A DNA stretch of 41,356 nucleotides from Pseudomonadota bacterium (GTDB lineage Bacteria; Pseudomonadota; Gammaproteobacteria; Acidiferrobacterales; Acidiferrobacteraceae). The notes beneath the pieces are model-generated. The model did no database searches. It had not been told where the DNA came from and was given only the letters and a program-made list of their open reading frames with translations. The stretch is taken from assembly GCA_021816625.1 (NCBI GenBank), contig JAKAXM010000018.1, forward strand, positions 1 to 41,356, read 5' to 3'. The translations under genes were made by a program, and so were the position numbers. Of the stretch, positions 1-8,246 are shown piece after piece. Within the stretch, counting starts at the first letter, position 1; each line of letters opens with the position of its first letter.

Positions 1-238
<238 letters not shown>

Positions 239-341
239 ATAACACCCAAGGTGTTTTAGGGTTGCTTATAGAGATCGACATCCCCCTTGTTGCATCACTA
301 TCCAGTTTTAGTCGGGCCCCGGTGGGGCGCGACGTAAGGTT

Positions 342-460
342 TGCCTGGTAGCCATAGCGAGCGGGAACCACCCGATCCCATTCCGAACTCGGAAGTGAAA
401 ACGCTTAGCGCCGATGATAGTATGGGGTCTCCCCATGCGAAAGTAGGACACTGCCAGGCA
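342..460 (+). rRNA. rrf: 5S ribosomal RNA
   Basis: The 119-nt sequence has the terminal helix TGCCTGG/CCAGGCA and the conserved 5S blocks ACCACCCGATCCCATTCCGAAC, AAACGCTTAGCGCCGATG and GAAAGTAGGACACTGCC (quoted only in part). It lies about 100 nt behind the 23S gene, as in standard bacterial rRNA operons. The spacer 239-341 holds no tRNA. It is the last gene of the rRNA operon, since a terminator follows 10 nt later. Confidence 0.97.
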
Positions 461-469
461 TTTAATGCA

Positions 470-508
470 AAACCCTGACCACACCTTTGTGTGGCCAGGG
501 TTTTTTTT
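470..508 (+). terminator. Intrinsic terminator of the rRNA operon
   Basis: A stem of AACCCTGACCACAC against GTGTGGCCAGGGTT (one C-A mismatch) with a 4-nt loop is followed by a run of eight T. It lies directly after the 5S gene, so it should end rRNA transcription and separate it from birA. Confidence 0.93.
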
Positions 509-523
509 GGGCTGCGGCATGGT

Positions 524-553
524 TTCTCTTAAGGCATGCGGCTTTGCTAGACT
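524..553 (+). promoter_or_regulatory. Possible birA promoter, leaderless arrangement
   Basis: TAGACT at 548-553 resembles a -10 hexamer. The best -35 is weak (TTCTCT at 524-529, 18-nt spacer). The -10 lies only 6 nt before the birA ATG, so a transcript from here would begin at or next to the start codon. This is a pattern match only. Confidence 0.35.
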
Positions 554-559
554 CCCGCT

Positions 560-1507
560 ATGAACCTGTGTCAGGCGATCCTGAAGACTTTGGGCGATGG
601 AAGGCCTAAGTCGGGCCCGGCGCTTGCGCGTGAACTCGGCGTGCGGCCCGCGGCCGTGCGCGCGGCGATCGCCGGCCTAAGCGAGGGTTTAGTCCAGCGC
701 TATGGCGGCCGGTATGTCGTCCCGAAGGTCTTTCGGCCCCTCGATGGGGCGCGGATCCGTGCGGCCCTCGGCGCGCAGGCATCGGCGCTCGCCGAGATCA
801 CGATCGCAGACGAGATCCCCTCGACCAATCTTGCCCTGCTCGCACGCGATGCCCCGGGGGTCTGCGTATGCCTTGCCGAGCGTCAGACGGCCGGCCGCGG
901 GCGGCGCGGTCGGAGCTGGCAGGCCACGGCCTACGGCAATCTCCTGTTATCGATCGCCTGGAATACGCAGCAGACGGCGCGCTTGGGGGCCGTGAGTCTG
1001 GGCAGCGGTGTGGCCCTCGTACGCGCCCTGGAGGACTTAGGGGTGGCGGGCGCGGCCTTGAAGTGGCCAAACGATGTCTTATGGCAGGGCCGCAAGCTCG
1101 CCGGGATATTGGTCGAGATGCGGGGCGGGCCAAGCGCCATGCGCGTGGTGGTGGGGGTCGGTCTCAACGGGACTGTGGGGCCGCGGGAGGCGGCGGCCAT
1201 CGATCAGCCGTGGGTCGATCTGCGCACCATCCTCGGTGAGGTCGATCGCGATCGGGTGGCTGCGGCCGTCATGGCGCGGCTTCTGGAGCTGATTCAAGAC
1301 TATGAGGCGCAGCGCCTCGAGGAACTAATCCAGGCCTGGCGGACGCATCACGCCTGGGCGGGGCGGCTTGTGGAGGTTCACGAACGCGAGGGCGTGTCTT
1401 GGGTGGGTACCGCCGTCGACGTGGATGAGGACGGCGCACTGGTGGTAGAGACGGCCGCCGGCCGCCGAACGGTACGGGCTGGCGAAGTCAGCGTGCGTTC
1501 GACATGA
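560..1507 (+). CDS. birA: Biotin--[acetyl-CoA-carboxylase] ligase / biotin operon repressor BirA
   Basis: This 315-aa protein activates biotin with ATP to biotinyl-AMP and transfers it to the biotin carboxyl carrier protein of acetyl-CoA carboxylase. Residues about 1-55 form a winged-helix region (ALARELGVRPAAVRAAI), as in the two-function BirA of E. coli, so it probably also represses biotin synthesis genes. The catalytic domain shows GRGRRGR at 112-118 (biotinyl-AMP loop), KWPNDV at 168-173, GRKLAGILVE at 177-186 and GVGLN near 199. A small C-terminal SH3-like domain follows. Length is close to E. coli BirA (321 aa). It overlaps coaX by 4 nt (ATGA), indicating translational coupling. No clear ribosome binding site precedes the ATG, which fits the possible leaderless promoter. 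Confidence 0.95.
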   Translation: MNLCQAILKTLGDGRPKSGPALARELGVRPAAVRAAIAGLSEGLVQRYGGRYVVPKVFRPLDGARIRAALGAQASALAEITIADEIPSTNLALLARDAPGVCVCLAERQTAGRGRRGRSWQATAYGNLLLSIAWNTQQTARLGAVSLGSGVALVRALEDLGVAGAALKWPNDVLWQGRKLAGILVEMRGGPSAMRVVVGVGLNGTVGPREAAAIDQPWVDLRTILGEVDRDRVAAAVMARLLELIQDYEAQRLEELIQAWRTHHAWAGRLVEVHEREGVSWVGTAVDVDEDGALVVETAAGRRTVRAGEVSVRST

Positions 1508-2232
1508 AACTCCTCGTAGATCTCGGCAATAGCCGTATCAAGTGGGCATGGCTCGCGGCCGGCGGACCCTGCGACTTCGGCTCCGCGCCCTATGATGGGC
1601 CGTCGGGTTACGCCGCGCCGCTTGCCAGTCTCCCCTGTCCCGCGGCCATCGCCGCGATCTCGGTGGCGCATCATCACGACGCCGAGTTTATGACGTTTTG
1701 TCGGGATCGCTGGGGTAGGGCGCCGGTATGGTATGGTGCCGCCCGGGCGGCCCATGGGGTTGTCAATAGCTACGAGCCGCCCGAGGCGCTGGGCGTGGAC
1801 CGCTTTGCCGCGCTCGTGGGGGCCCGCCGCCGCTACCCGGGGCGGCCGGTCTGCGTGGCCGATTGCGGCACGGCCATCACCGTGGATGGACTGGATGCCG
1901 GCGGGGTGTTTCGCGGCGGCATCATCGCCCCGGGCCTCACCGCGAACCGCGAGGCGCTGCGTCGTTTGTCGCCGGTGCTCGCCGCGGTCGCCGTGGGTGA
2001 CATATCCACGCCTTGCGGCCGGAATACCGCCGATGCCGCTGCCGCCGGTCTCCTGTTCGCGGCCGCGGGGCTCATCGAGCGCGTCTTTCGGGAGCAGGCC
2101 ACCGTACTCGGGCCAGGGGCGGCGCTGGTCCTCACCGGTGGCGATGGCGAGCGGGTGGGGCGCTATCTGCCCGGCCCGCACGACTACCAAGCCCACCTCA
2201 CGCTTGAGGGGCTGGCGGTCATGGCGGCATGA
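1504..2232 (+). CDS. coaX: Type III pantothenate kinase
   Basis: This 242-aa enzyme phosphorylates pantothenate in the first step of coenzyme A synthesis. Type III enzymes are insensitive to CoA feedback and belong to the ASKHA (actin-like ATPase) fold. Seen in the sequence are the N-terminal phosphate motif LVDLGNSRIKW (residues 4-14), the GVDR motif (97-100), the second phosphate motif DCGTAITVD (120-128), GGIIAPG (138-144) and a C-terminal adenosine motif LTGGDG. In E. coli the unrelated coaA occupies this position behind birA; here coaX does. The gene overlaps birA and the next gene by 4 nt each, so the three are probably one operon. Confidence 0.95.
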   Translation: MKLLVDLGNSRIKWAWLAAGGPCDFGSAPYDGPSGYAAPLASLPCPAAIAAISVAHHHDAEFMTFCRDRWGRAPVWYGAARAAHGVVNSYEPPEALGVDRFAALVGARRRYPGRPVCVADCGTAITVDGLDAGGVFRGGIIAPGLTANREALRRLSPVLAAVAVGDISTPCGRNTADAAAAGLLFAAAGLIERVFREQATVLGPGAALVLTGGDGERVGRYLPGPHDYQAHLTLEGLAVMAA

Positions 2233-2918
2233 AGCTCGCAATCGGCATCCTCGCGTTTTTGAATCTCGCGCTCGGCGCATGGATCTATACCCACGGGGCG
2301 GAGCGCGTCCACGCGCCGCGTCCGGTCCATCCGGAGCTCTTGCGCATCGTCGGCACCCCCACCGCCGCGCCCCCTCGGCCCCCCATCCGGCCCGCTCCGG
2401 CGCCCCCCGCCCCGCAGCCGCCGGCCTCGCCGGCCCCCGTCCCTGCCACGCGTCCCTTGAAGAAGGCGGTGTTCGAGCGGGCCACGCTGGCCGCCCGAGG
2501 GGTATGTGTGCGGCTGGGCCCTCTGGCGAGCCCCGCGGCAGCGCTCCGGCTCCTCCAGAGACTCAAGCTACCCGGGCGCTGGGTCGAAGGCCCTGGATCG
2601 CCGGCCTACCGTCTTTATCTCCCGATCGGCCGCCCCTGGCCCCCCGCCGCGCGCCTCGCGGCGGCGGGGGTGCGGGGGGCTTATGTGACGCATGGGCCTT
2701 CCGGGGGCGAGGTCTTGTCGCTTGGGGTGTTTGTCGAACGATCGGCGGCGCGGCGGGAGCGCTTGATCCTGCGCGCCCATGGCATCGATCCGAGCCTGGC
2801 GGCGTTCGGTGCGCCCGGGCCCTTCTATGCTGAGATACGGTCTGCGATACCCCGGGTCGCCTTCGGGAAACGGCTAGGCGCGGTCGGTCCTCACCGCTGC
2901 CCGGCGCCCCAGGGCTGA
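2229..2918 (+). CDS. Membrane-anchored SPOR-like hypothetical protein
   Basis: I cannot give this 229-aa protein a defined function. Residues 4-20 are a hydrophobic helix, either a single membrane anchor or an uncleaved signal. Residues about 44-78 are a long Pro/Ala linker. About 90-190 is a compact region with the feel of a SPOR peptidoglycan-binding domain (GVCVRLGPLASPAAALRLLQRL, then two similar strand-helix units); this is a pattern judgement, not a profile match. A periplasmic protein tethered to the inner membrane is the likely topology. It overlaps coaX by 4 nt. Genes of this type often follow birA-coaX in gammaproteobacteria. No terminator with a T-run follows. Confidence 0.75.
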   Translation: MKLAIGILAFLNLALGAWIYTHGAERVHAPRPVHPELLRIVGTPTAAPPRPPIRPAPAPPAPQPPASPAPVPATRPLKKAVFERATLAARGVCVRLGPLASPAAALRLLQRLKLPGRWVEGPGSPAYRLYLPIGRPWPPAARLAAAGVRGAYVTHGPSGGEVLSLGVFVERSAARRERLILRAHGIDPSLAAFGAPGPFYAEIRSAIPRVAFGKRLGAVGPHRCPAPQG

Positions 2919-2956
2919 TGCTCCGCCTCCGGTCGGCTGGGACCTTGGCCGGAGGC

Positions 2957-2985
2957 TTGCGGAGGGGACCCGCCTTGCCTAGAAT
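2957..2985 (+). promoter_or_regulatory. Putative sigma-70 promoter of tRNA-Thr(UGU)
   Basis: TTGCGG (2957-2962), a 17-nt spacer, then TAGAAT (2980-2985). The predicted start near 2992 lies about 11 nt before the tRNA. The stretch 2919-3002 otherwise contains only an imperfect GC-rich inverted repeat (GCCTCCGG/CCGGAGGC) between the SPOR-like gene and this promoter. Confidence 0.55.
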
Positions 2986-3002
2986 AACGAGCCGCTTTGC
3001 GT

Positions 3003-3292
3003 GCCCGCATAGCTCAGCTGGTAGAGCATCTGATTTGTAAAATTGCACCTGTCCGGGGAAACTCAGACAGTGGAGATGGCTAAAACGGGGAAACCTTACG
3101 GACCGCGTCCCTGGCAATCCCGTGCTAGCCGCGCGAGCGGCGAGTGTAGAGACTTTACACCATCCACCTAAACCGCCGCAGTCCAGGCGGCAGGGTGAAG
3201 AGAAAGTCCAGACCCCAAACCCCTCGCGGGGGCTGCGAAAGCAGTAGCGGGTATGAATCAGAGGGTCGGGGGTTCAAATCCCTCTGCGGGCT
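3003..3292 (+). tRNA. thrU: tRNA-Thr(UGU), split by a group I intron
   Basis: The exons are 3003-3038 and 3256-3292. Joined, they give a 73-nt cloverleaf: acceptor GCCCGCA/TGCGGGC, D arm GCTC/GAGC, anticodon arm TCTGA/TCAGA with loop TTTGTAA (anticodon TGT at 3036-3038), five-base variable loop, T arm GGGGG/CCCTC with TTCAAAT, and discriminator T at 3292. CCA is not encoded. The gene corresponds by order to E. coli thrU. Intron insertion falls right after anticodon base 36, which ends in U as group I splicing requires. Without splicing the anticodon arm cannot form properly, so the gene depends on intron removal. Confidence 0.93.
3039..3255 (+). ncRNA. Group I self-splicing intron (Azoarcus-like, IC3 type)
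   Basis: This 217-nt insertion in the anticodon loop has no room for a homing endonuclease. Visible elements: guide GCA at 3045-3047 pairs with the exon anticodon UGU, giving the required U-G pair at the splice site (P1); P2 CTGTC/GACAG (3049-3053/3066-3070) capped by GAAA; P3 GTGG-ATGG/CCATCCAC (3070-3079/3160-3167); P4 ACGGG/CCCGT (3085-3089/3119-3123); P5 GGAC/GTCC; P6 GCCGC/GCGGC with a GCGA loop; P7 GACTTT/AAAGTC (3151-3156/3203-3208); P8 CCGCC/GGCGG (3173-3177/3186-3190); P9 hairpins, one CTGC-GAAA-GCAG. Terminal G at 3255 is omega-G. From memory, the blocks GAAACC, GTGTAGAGACT, CCACCTAA, GGTGAAG and AGTCCAG also occur in order in the 205-nt Azoarcus tRNA-Ile intron. Confidence 0.93.
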
Positions 3293-3341
3293 ATCTATTC
3301 CGGTCGACCCCCGGCGGGGCGGCCCTTCAGAGACCATGTTC

Positions 3342-5615
3342 ATGGAAAAATTTCCGGCTGACGCCGAAAACGGCGCGCTCGCTTACTATGCGGGACTTGC
3401 GGATCGTCTGAGGGCGATCCGAGACCGCGTGCAGCGGCCACTTTCTCTGGCTGAGAAGATCCTGTATGCGCATTGGGTGGATCGGGGGACCCTCCCGGTC
3501 CCCGGTGTCAGCACCGAGGCCTTCCATCCGGATCGCGTGGCCATGCAGGATGCCACGGCGCAAATGGCCCTTTTGCAGTTCATGAGCGCGGGCCGCCCTG
3601 AGGTTGCGGTGCCCACCACAGTCCATTGTGATCACCTGATCCGCGCCCATGTCGGGGCGCGCGCGGATCTAGCGGTGGCGGAGGCCAGCAATGCCGAGGT
3701 CTACGCCTTCTTGTCTTCGGTATCGGCCAAATACGGCATCGGATTCTGGCAGCCCGGCTCGGGCATCATCCATCAGGTGGTCTTGGAGCATTACGCCTTT
3801 CCGGGCGGCTTGGTGATCGGTACGGACTCCCATACCCCCAATGCCGGTGGCCTTGGGATGCTCGCGATCGGCGTGGGTGGGGCGGACGCGGTCGATGTCC
3901 TGGTCGGCATGCCTTGGGAGCTGCAGTGGCCGAAATTGATCGGTGTGCGGCTGGTGGGCGCGCTCTCGGGATGGGCGAGCGGCAAGGATGTGATCCTAAA
4001 GCTTGCCGGTCTGCTTACGACGAGCGGCGGGACCGGCCATATCATCGAGTATTTTGGGCCGGGAACCGCCGCGCTCAGTGCCACGGCCAAGGCGACGATC
4101 ACCAATATGGGGGCCGAGCTGGGGGCCACCACCTCGGTCTTCCCGTTCGATGAGCGTATGGCCGTTTATCTCGAAAAGACCGGCCGACCGCGTCTTGCGC
4201 AGCAGGCCCGCGCGCTCGCGGCCCACTTGACCGCCGACGCCGAGGTCGCCGCCCATCCCGAGGACTACTTCGACCGGGTCATCACTATTGATCTCGCGAG
4301 CCTCGAGCCGCATGTCGTGGGACCCCATACCCCCGATCTCGCGCGGCCGGTATCGGCATTGGCCGACGCGGTACGGGAGCACGCCTATCCGGAAGCCTTG
4401 CAGGCGGCCTTGATCGGCAGCTGCACGAATTCCTCTTACGAGGACATCGGCCGTGCCGCCCATGTCGCGCGCCAGGCCCGTGCGCGGGGCCTCAAGGCCC
4501 GCGTGCCGTTTCTCGTGACGCCCGGGTCCGAGCAGGTGCGGGCCACCATAGAGCGCGACGGCCTGCTCGCCGATCTGACCGCCATCGGGGCCTCGGTGCT
4601 CGCCAATGCCTGCGGTCCGTGCATAGGCCAATGGGATCGGGACGGCGCCACGCCGGGTGCCAGCAATAGCATCCTGACCTCGTATAACCGGAATTTTCCG
4701 CGCCGTAACGACGGCAATCCGGGTACCCATGCCTTTATCGCAAGCCCTGAACTCGTCACGGCCTATGCGCTTACCGGTTCCCTTACGGATAATCCGCTAG
4801 ATGGGGTCAAGGTCGACGGTGAGGTCGTGTTTTTGACGCCGCCGGTGGCCGAAGAACTCCCCACCGCGGGCTTTGTGACCGAGGCCGGCGGCTATACGCC
4901 TCCCCGGGAGGACCGCGATGCGGTGGCCGTCGCCATCCGGCCGGATAGCGAAAGGTTGAGCCTCCTTGAGCCCTTTCCGGCGCCCGCGGCCGCGGATTTT
5001 CAGGGGCTGCCCATCCTGCTCAAGGCGGTCGGCAAATGCACGACCGATCACATATCGGCGGCCGGCCCCTGGCTGCGTTACCGCGGTCATCTCGACAAGA
5101 TCAGCGACAACCTATTCTTGGGGGCCACCAACGCCTGCAGCGATACAGTCGGGACCGGTCTCGATGTCCTGACGGGCGAGTCCGGCGTGGCACTGCCCGT
5201 CCTCGCCCGGCGCTACCATGCCCAAAGGCAGGGTTGGGTAGTGGTGGGGGACACCAATTACGGCGAAGGGAGCTCGCGCGAACACGCCGCCATGTCGCCC
5301 CGCTATCTGGGGGCCCGCCTGATCGTGGTGCGCAGCTTTGCCCGGATCCATGAGACCAATCTCAAAAAGCAGGGGGTCCTGCCGCTTACCTTTGCCAAGG
5401 CCGCCGACTACGAACGCCTAGGCTGCCGGGACCGGTTGAGTCTGCCCGATATCGCCCAGTTGCAGCCCGATACCCCACTGCGTGTGGTGGTTACGCCCCC
5501 TGAGGCCCCGTCCTGGGAGTTTTTGGCCCAACATACCCTGACCGCCGAACAGATCAATTGGTTCTGGGCCGGATCGGCCTTGAACCTCATGGGGGCCCGC
5601 GCCCGAGGCGTTTGA
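3342..5615 (+). CDS. Aconitate hydratase, mitochondrial type
   Basis: The 757-aa enzyme interconverts citrate and isocitrate through cis-aconitate in the TCA cycle, using a [4Fe-4S] cluster. The cluster ligands are Cys361 in GSCTNSS and Cys424/Cys427 in ACGPC. Other family blocks are VPTTVHCDHLI, GSGIIHQ, GTDSHTPNAGGLG, SYNRNF, KCTTDHISAAGPW and NYGEGSSREHAA. Residue for residue it follows animal mitochondrial aconitase rather than the AcnA/IRP1 or AcnB forms. The frame is open back to 3195, but that part lies inside the intron and tRNA-Thr. I chose ATG 3342, 8 nt behind CAGAGA; ATG 3336 is the alternative. It sits 49 nt behind tRNA-Thr with no clear terminator or promoter between, so co-transcription is likely. 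Its position inside a tRNA operon is unusual. Confidence 0.95.
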   Translation: MEKFPADAENGALAYYAGLADRLRAIRDRVQRPLSLAEKILYAHWVDRGTLPVPGVSTEAFHPDRVAMQDATAQMALLQFMSAGRPEVAVPTTVHCDHLIRAHVGARADLAVAEASNAEVYAFLSSVSAKYGIGFWQPGSGIIHQVVLEHYAFPGGLVIGTDSHTPNAGGLGMLAIGVGGADAVDVLVGMPWELQWPKLIGVRLVGALSGWASGKDVILKLAGLLTTSGGTGHIIEYFGPGTAALSATAKATITNMGAELGATTSVFPFDERMAVYLEKTGRPRLAQQARALAAHLTADAEVAAHPEDYFDRVITIDLASLEPHVVGPHTPDLARPVSALADAVREHAYPEALQAALIGSCTNSSYEDIGRAAHVARQARARGLKARVPFLVTPGSEQVRATIERDGLLADLTAIGASVLANACGPCIGQWDRDGATPGASNSILTSYNRNFPRRNDGNPGTHAFIASPELVTAYALTGSLTDNPLDGVKVDGEVVFLTPPVAEELPTAGFVTEAGGYTPPREDRDAVAVAIRPDSERLSLLEPFPAPAAADFQGLPILLKAVGKCTTDHISAAGPWLRYRGHLDKISDNLFLGATNACSDTVGTGLDVLTGESGVALPVLARRYHAQRQGWVVVGDTNYGEGSSREHAAMSPRYLGARLIVVRSFARIHETNLKKQGVLPLTFAKAADYERLGCRDRLSLPDIAQLQPDTPLRVVVTPPEAPSWEFLAQHTLTAEQINWFWAGSALNLMGARARGV

Positions 5616-5625
5616 CGGCCAGGTG

Positions 5626-5654
5626 TTGACAAGGACTCATCCCTTAATCACAAT
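5626..5654 (+). promoter_or_regulatory. Putative sigma-70 promoter of the tyr-gly-thr-tuf operon
   Basis: A perfect TTGACA (5626-5631), a 17-nt spacer and CACAAT (5649-5654) lie between the aconitase stop and tRNA-Tyr. The predicted start near 5661 is 10 nt upstream of the tRNA. This would uncouple the downstream tRNAs and tuf from the tRNA-Thr(UGU)-aconitase unit. Confidence 0.65.
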
Positions 5655-5670
5655 TCGCGGCTTACTGTTT

Positions 5671-5752
5671 GGAGGGGTACCCAAGCGGCCAAAGGGATCA
5701 GACTGTAAATCTGACGGCTCTGCCTTCGGAGGTTCGAATCCTCCCCCCTCCA
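5671..5752 (+). tRNA. tyrU: tRNA-Tyr(GUA)
   Basis: The acceptor GGAGGGG pairs with CCCCTCC. The anticodon arm TCAGA/TCTGA encloses loop CTGTAAA with anticodon GTA. There is a long variable arm (ACGGCTCTGCCTTC region) as expected for a class II tRNA, and T loop TTCGAAT. Discriminator is A at 5752; the next bases are CCG, so CCA is not encoded. The order tyr-gly-thr-tuf matches E. coli. Confidence 0.96.
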
Positions 5753-5796
5753 CCGACAGTGACGGCGGGCAAGCAAGGCCATGCTGGGCGTGTCAG

Positions 5797-5870
5797 GCGG
5801 GTGTAGTTCAATGGTAGAACTTCAGCCTTCCAAGCTGATAGCGTGGGTTCGATTCCCATCACCCGCTCCA
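5797..5870 (+). tRNA. glyT: tRNA-Gly(UCC)
   Basis: The acceptor GCGGGTG pairs with CACCCGC. The anticodon arm TCAGC/GCTGA has loop CTTCCAA with anticodon TCC. The T loop is TTCGATT, and CCA is encoded at 5868-5870. It lies 44 nt after tRNA-Tyr in the same transcription unit. Confidence 0.96.
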
Positions 5871-5897
5871 GTTTGGGATCTTGAGCGAGGACAGTTG

Positions 5898-5973
<76 letters not shown>

Positions 5974-6024
5974 GATTACCAACCCGAACGGTACGAAGCC
6001 GGTCGGTAAAAAAAGTCATAAACT

Positions 6025-7227
<1,203 letters not shown>

Positions 7228-7255
7228 CTTGTCGAGCCGTGAGTGGTCCGAGTTT

Positions 7256-7331
7256 AGGCCAGTAGCTCAATTGGTAGAGCGTCGGTCTCCAAAACCGAAG
7301 GTTGGGGGTTCGATTCCCTCCTGGCCTGCCA
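7256..7331 (+). tRNA. trpT: tRNA-Trp(CCA)
   Basis: The acceptor AGGCCAG pairs with CTGGCCT. The anticodon arm TCGGT/ACCGA has loop CTCCAAA with anticodon CCA. The T loop is TTCGATT, the discriminator is G, and CCA is encoded at 7329-7331. It lies between tuf and secE, a common place in proteobacteria other than E. coli. A T7 run at 7336-7342 follows, but no convincing terminator hairpin. Confidence 0.96.
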
Positions 7332-7359
7332 GTCGTTTTTTTGGGATGCATGGGCAGTG

Positions 7360-7704
7360 ATGGTGGATAAGCTAAAGCTGACCGCGGCGATGATGTTGTT
7401 CGCAGCCGGCGTCGTCGGGTATTACATTCTTGCCAATCAACCCGAACTTTGGCGAGTCCTTGCGTTATTGGCGGGCGCTGCACTAGGGATCGTGGCGGGG
7501 ATGCAGACCAGCACCGGCCGTGCGGCCTGGACCTTTGTCAAGGAGGCCCGTGTCGAGCTGAGCAAGGTCGTTTGGCCCACGCGCAAGGAAACCATACAGA
7601 CGACCCTCGTGGTCATCGTCCTTGTCGTCGTGGTAGCGCTCTTCCTTTGGGTCGTAGACCTCGGTTTGATCAAGGGCGTGAGCATGTTGACCGGGAGGTC
7701 GTGA
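7360..7704 (+). CDS. secE: Preprotein translocase subunit SecE
   Basis: SecE clamps the two halves of the SecY channel in the inner membrane and is essential for protein export. The 114-aa product has two N-terminal hydrophobic segments (about 8-24 and 30-46), the conserved cytoplasmic amphipathic helix ending in [18 protein letters not shown], and a long C-terminal membrane helix ([20 protein letters not shown]). That is the three-helix proteobacterial form. ATG 7360 is chosen; an in-frame GTG at 7357 is directly before it. It precedes nusG by 4 nt, the universal secE-nusG pairing; its partner secY lies at 32500. Confidence 0.95.
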   Translation: MVDKLKLTAAMMLFAAGVVGYYILANQPELWRVLALLAGAALGIVAGMQTSTGRAAWTFVKEARVELSKVVWPTRKETIQTTLVVIVLVVVVALFLWVVDLGLIKGVSMLTGRS

Positions 7705-7708
7705 TCCG

Positions 7709-8242
7709 ATGGCTATGCGTTGGTACGTCGTACATGCCTTCTCAGGTTTCGAGAAGCAGGTACAGAAGACCCTGAAGGAACACATTGCGCGGGCCGGCAT
7801 GCAGGACATGTTCGGCGAGATCCTGGTGCCGACCGAGGAAGTGGTCGAGATGAAGAGCGGCCAGCGGCGCACGAGCGAGCGCAAGTTCTTCCCGGGCTAT
7901 GTGCTCGTGCGGATGGAGATGACCGACGAGTCCTGGCATCTCGTGAAGGCGGTTCCTAAGGTGAGCGGTTTTATCGGCGGTTCGGGCACCAAGCCGACGC
8001 CGATCACCGACAAGGAGGCCGAGATGATCCTTCGCCAGGTCCAAGACGGCGTTGAAAAGCCGCGCCCGAAGTTCTCCTTTACGAGCGGCGAACAGGTGCG
8101 GGTGATCGACGGGCCCTTCTTGGACTTCAATGGCACGGTTGAAGACGTCAACTACGAAAAAAGCAAACTCCGGGTATCGGTATCGATCTTTGGTCGCCAG
8201 ACCCCGGTGGAGCTCGATTTCAGTCAGGTAGAGAAGGCGTAA
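7709..8242 (+). CDS. nusG: Transcription termination/antitermination protein NusG
   Basis: The 177-aa protein binds RNA polymerase, suppresses pausing, and couples transcription to Rho or to the ribosome through S10. The N-terminal NGN domain (about 1-115) shows [16 protein letters not shown] and the [10 protein letters not shown] segment. The C-terminal KOW domain (about 125-177) shows [26 protein letters not shown] good ribosome binding site (GGGAGGT, about 7692-7698) precedes the ATG. Length and domains match E. coli NusG (181 aa). Co-transcription with secE is expected from the 4-nt gap. Confidence 0.97.
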   Translation: MAMRWYVVHAFSGFEKQVQKTLKEHIARAGMQDMFGEILVPTEEVVEMKSGQRRTSERKFFPGYVLVRMEMTDESWHLVKAVPKVSGFIGGSGTKPTPITDKEAEMILRQVQDGVEKPRPKFSFTSGEQVRVIDGPFLDFNGTVEDVNYEKSKLRVSVSIFGRQTPVELDFSQVEKA

Positions 8243-8246
8243 GAGC

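Noticed and set aside
1733-2833. 366-codon plus-strand frame over coaX and the SPOR-like gene
   Set aside because: Arg/Ala/Pro-rich shadow of the two better supported genes.
3195-3341. Aconitase reading frame open upstream through the intron and tRNA-Thr
   Set aside because: The extra 49 residues have no counterpart in aconitases and lie over tRNA and intron structure; ATG 3342 matches the family start.
3293-3341. Terminator between tRNA-Thr(UGU) and aconitase (CCCC-GGC-GGGG)
   Set aside because: Four base pairs, a 3-nt loop and no T-run; not a credible terminator.
7321-7342. Terminator after tRNA-Trp (CTGG-CCTG-CCAG then T7)
   Set aside because: The 4-bp stem is part of the tRNA 3' end and too weak; secE and nusG need read-through.
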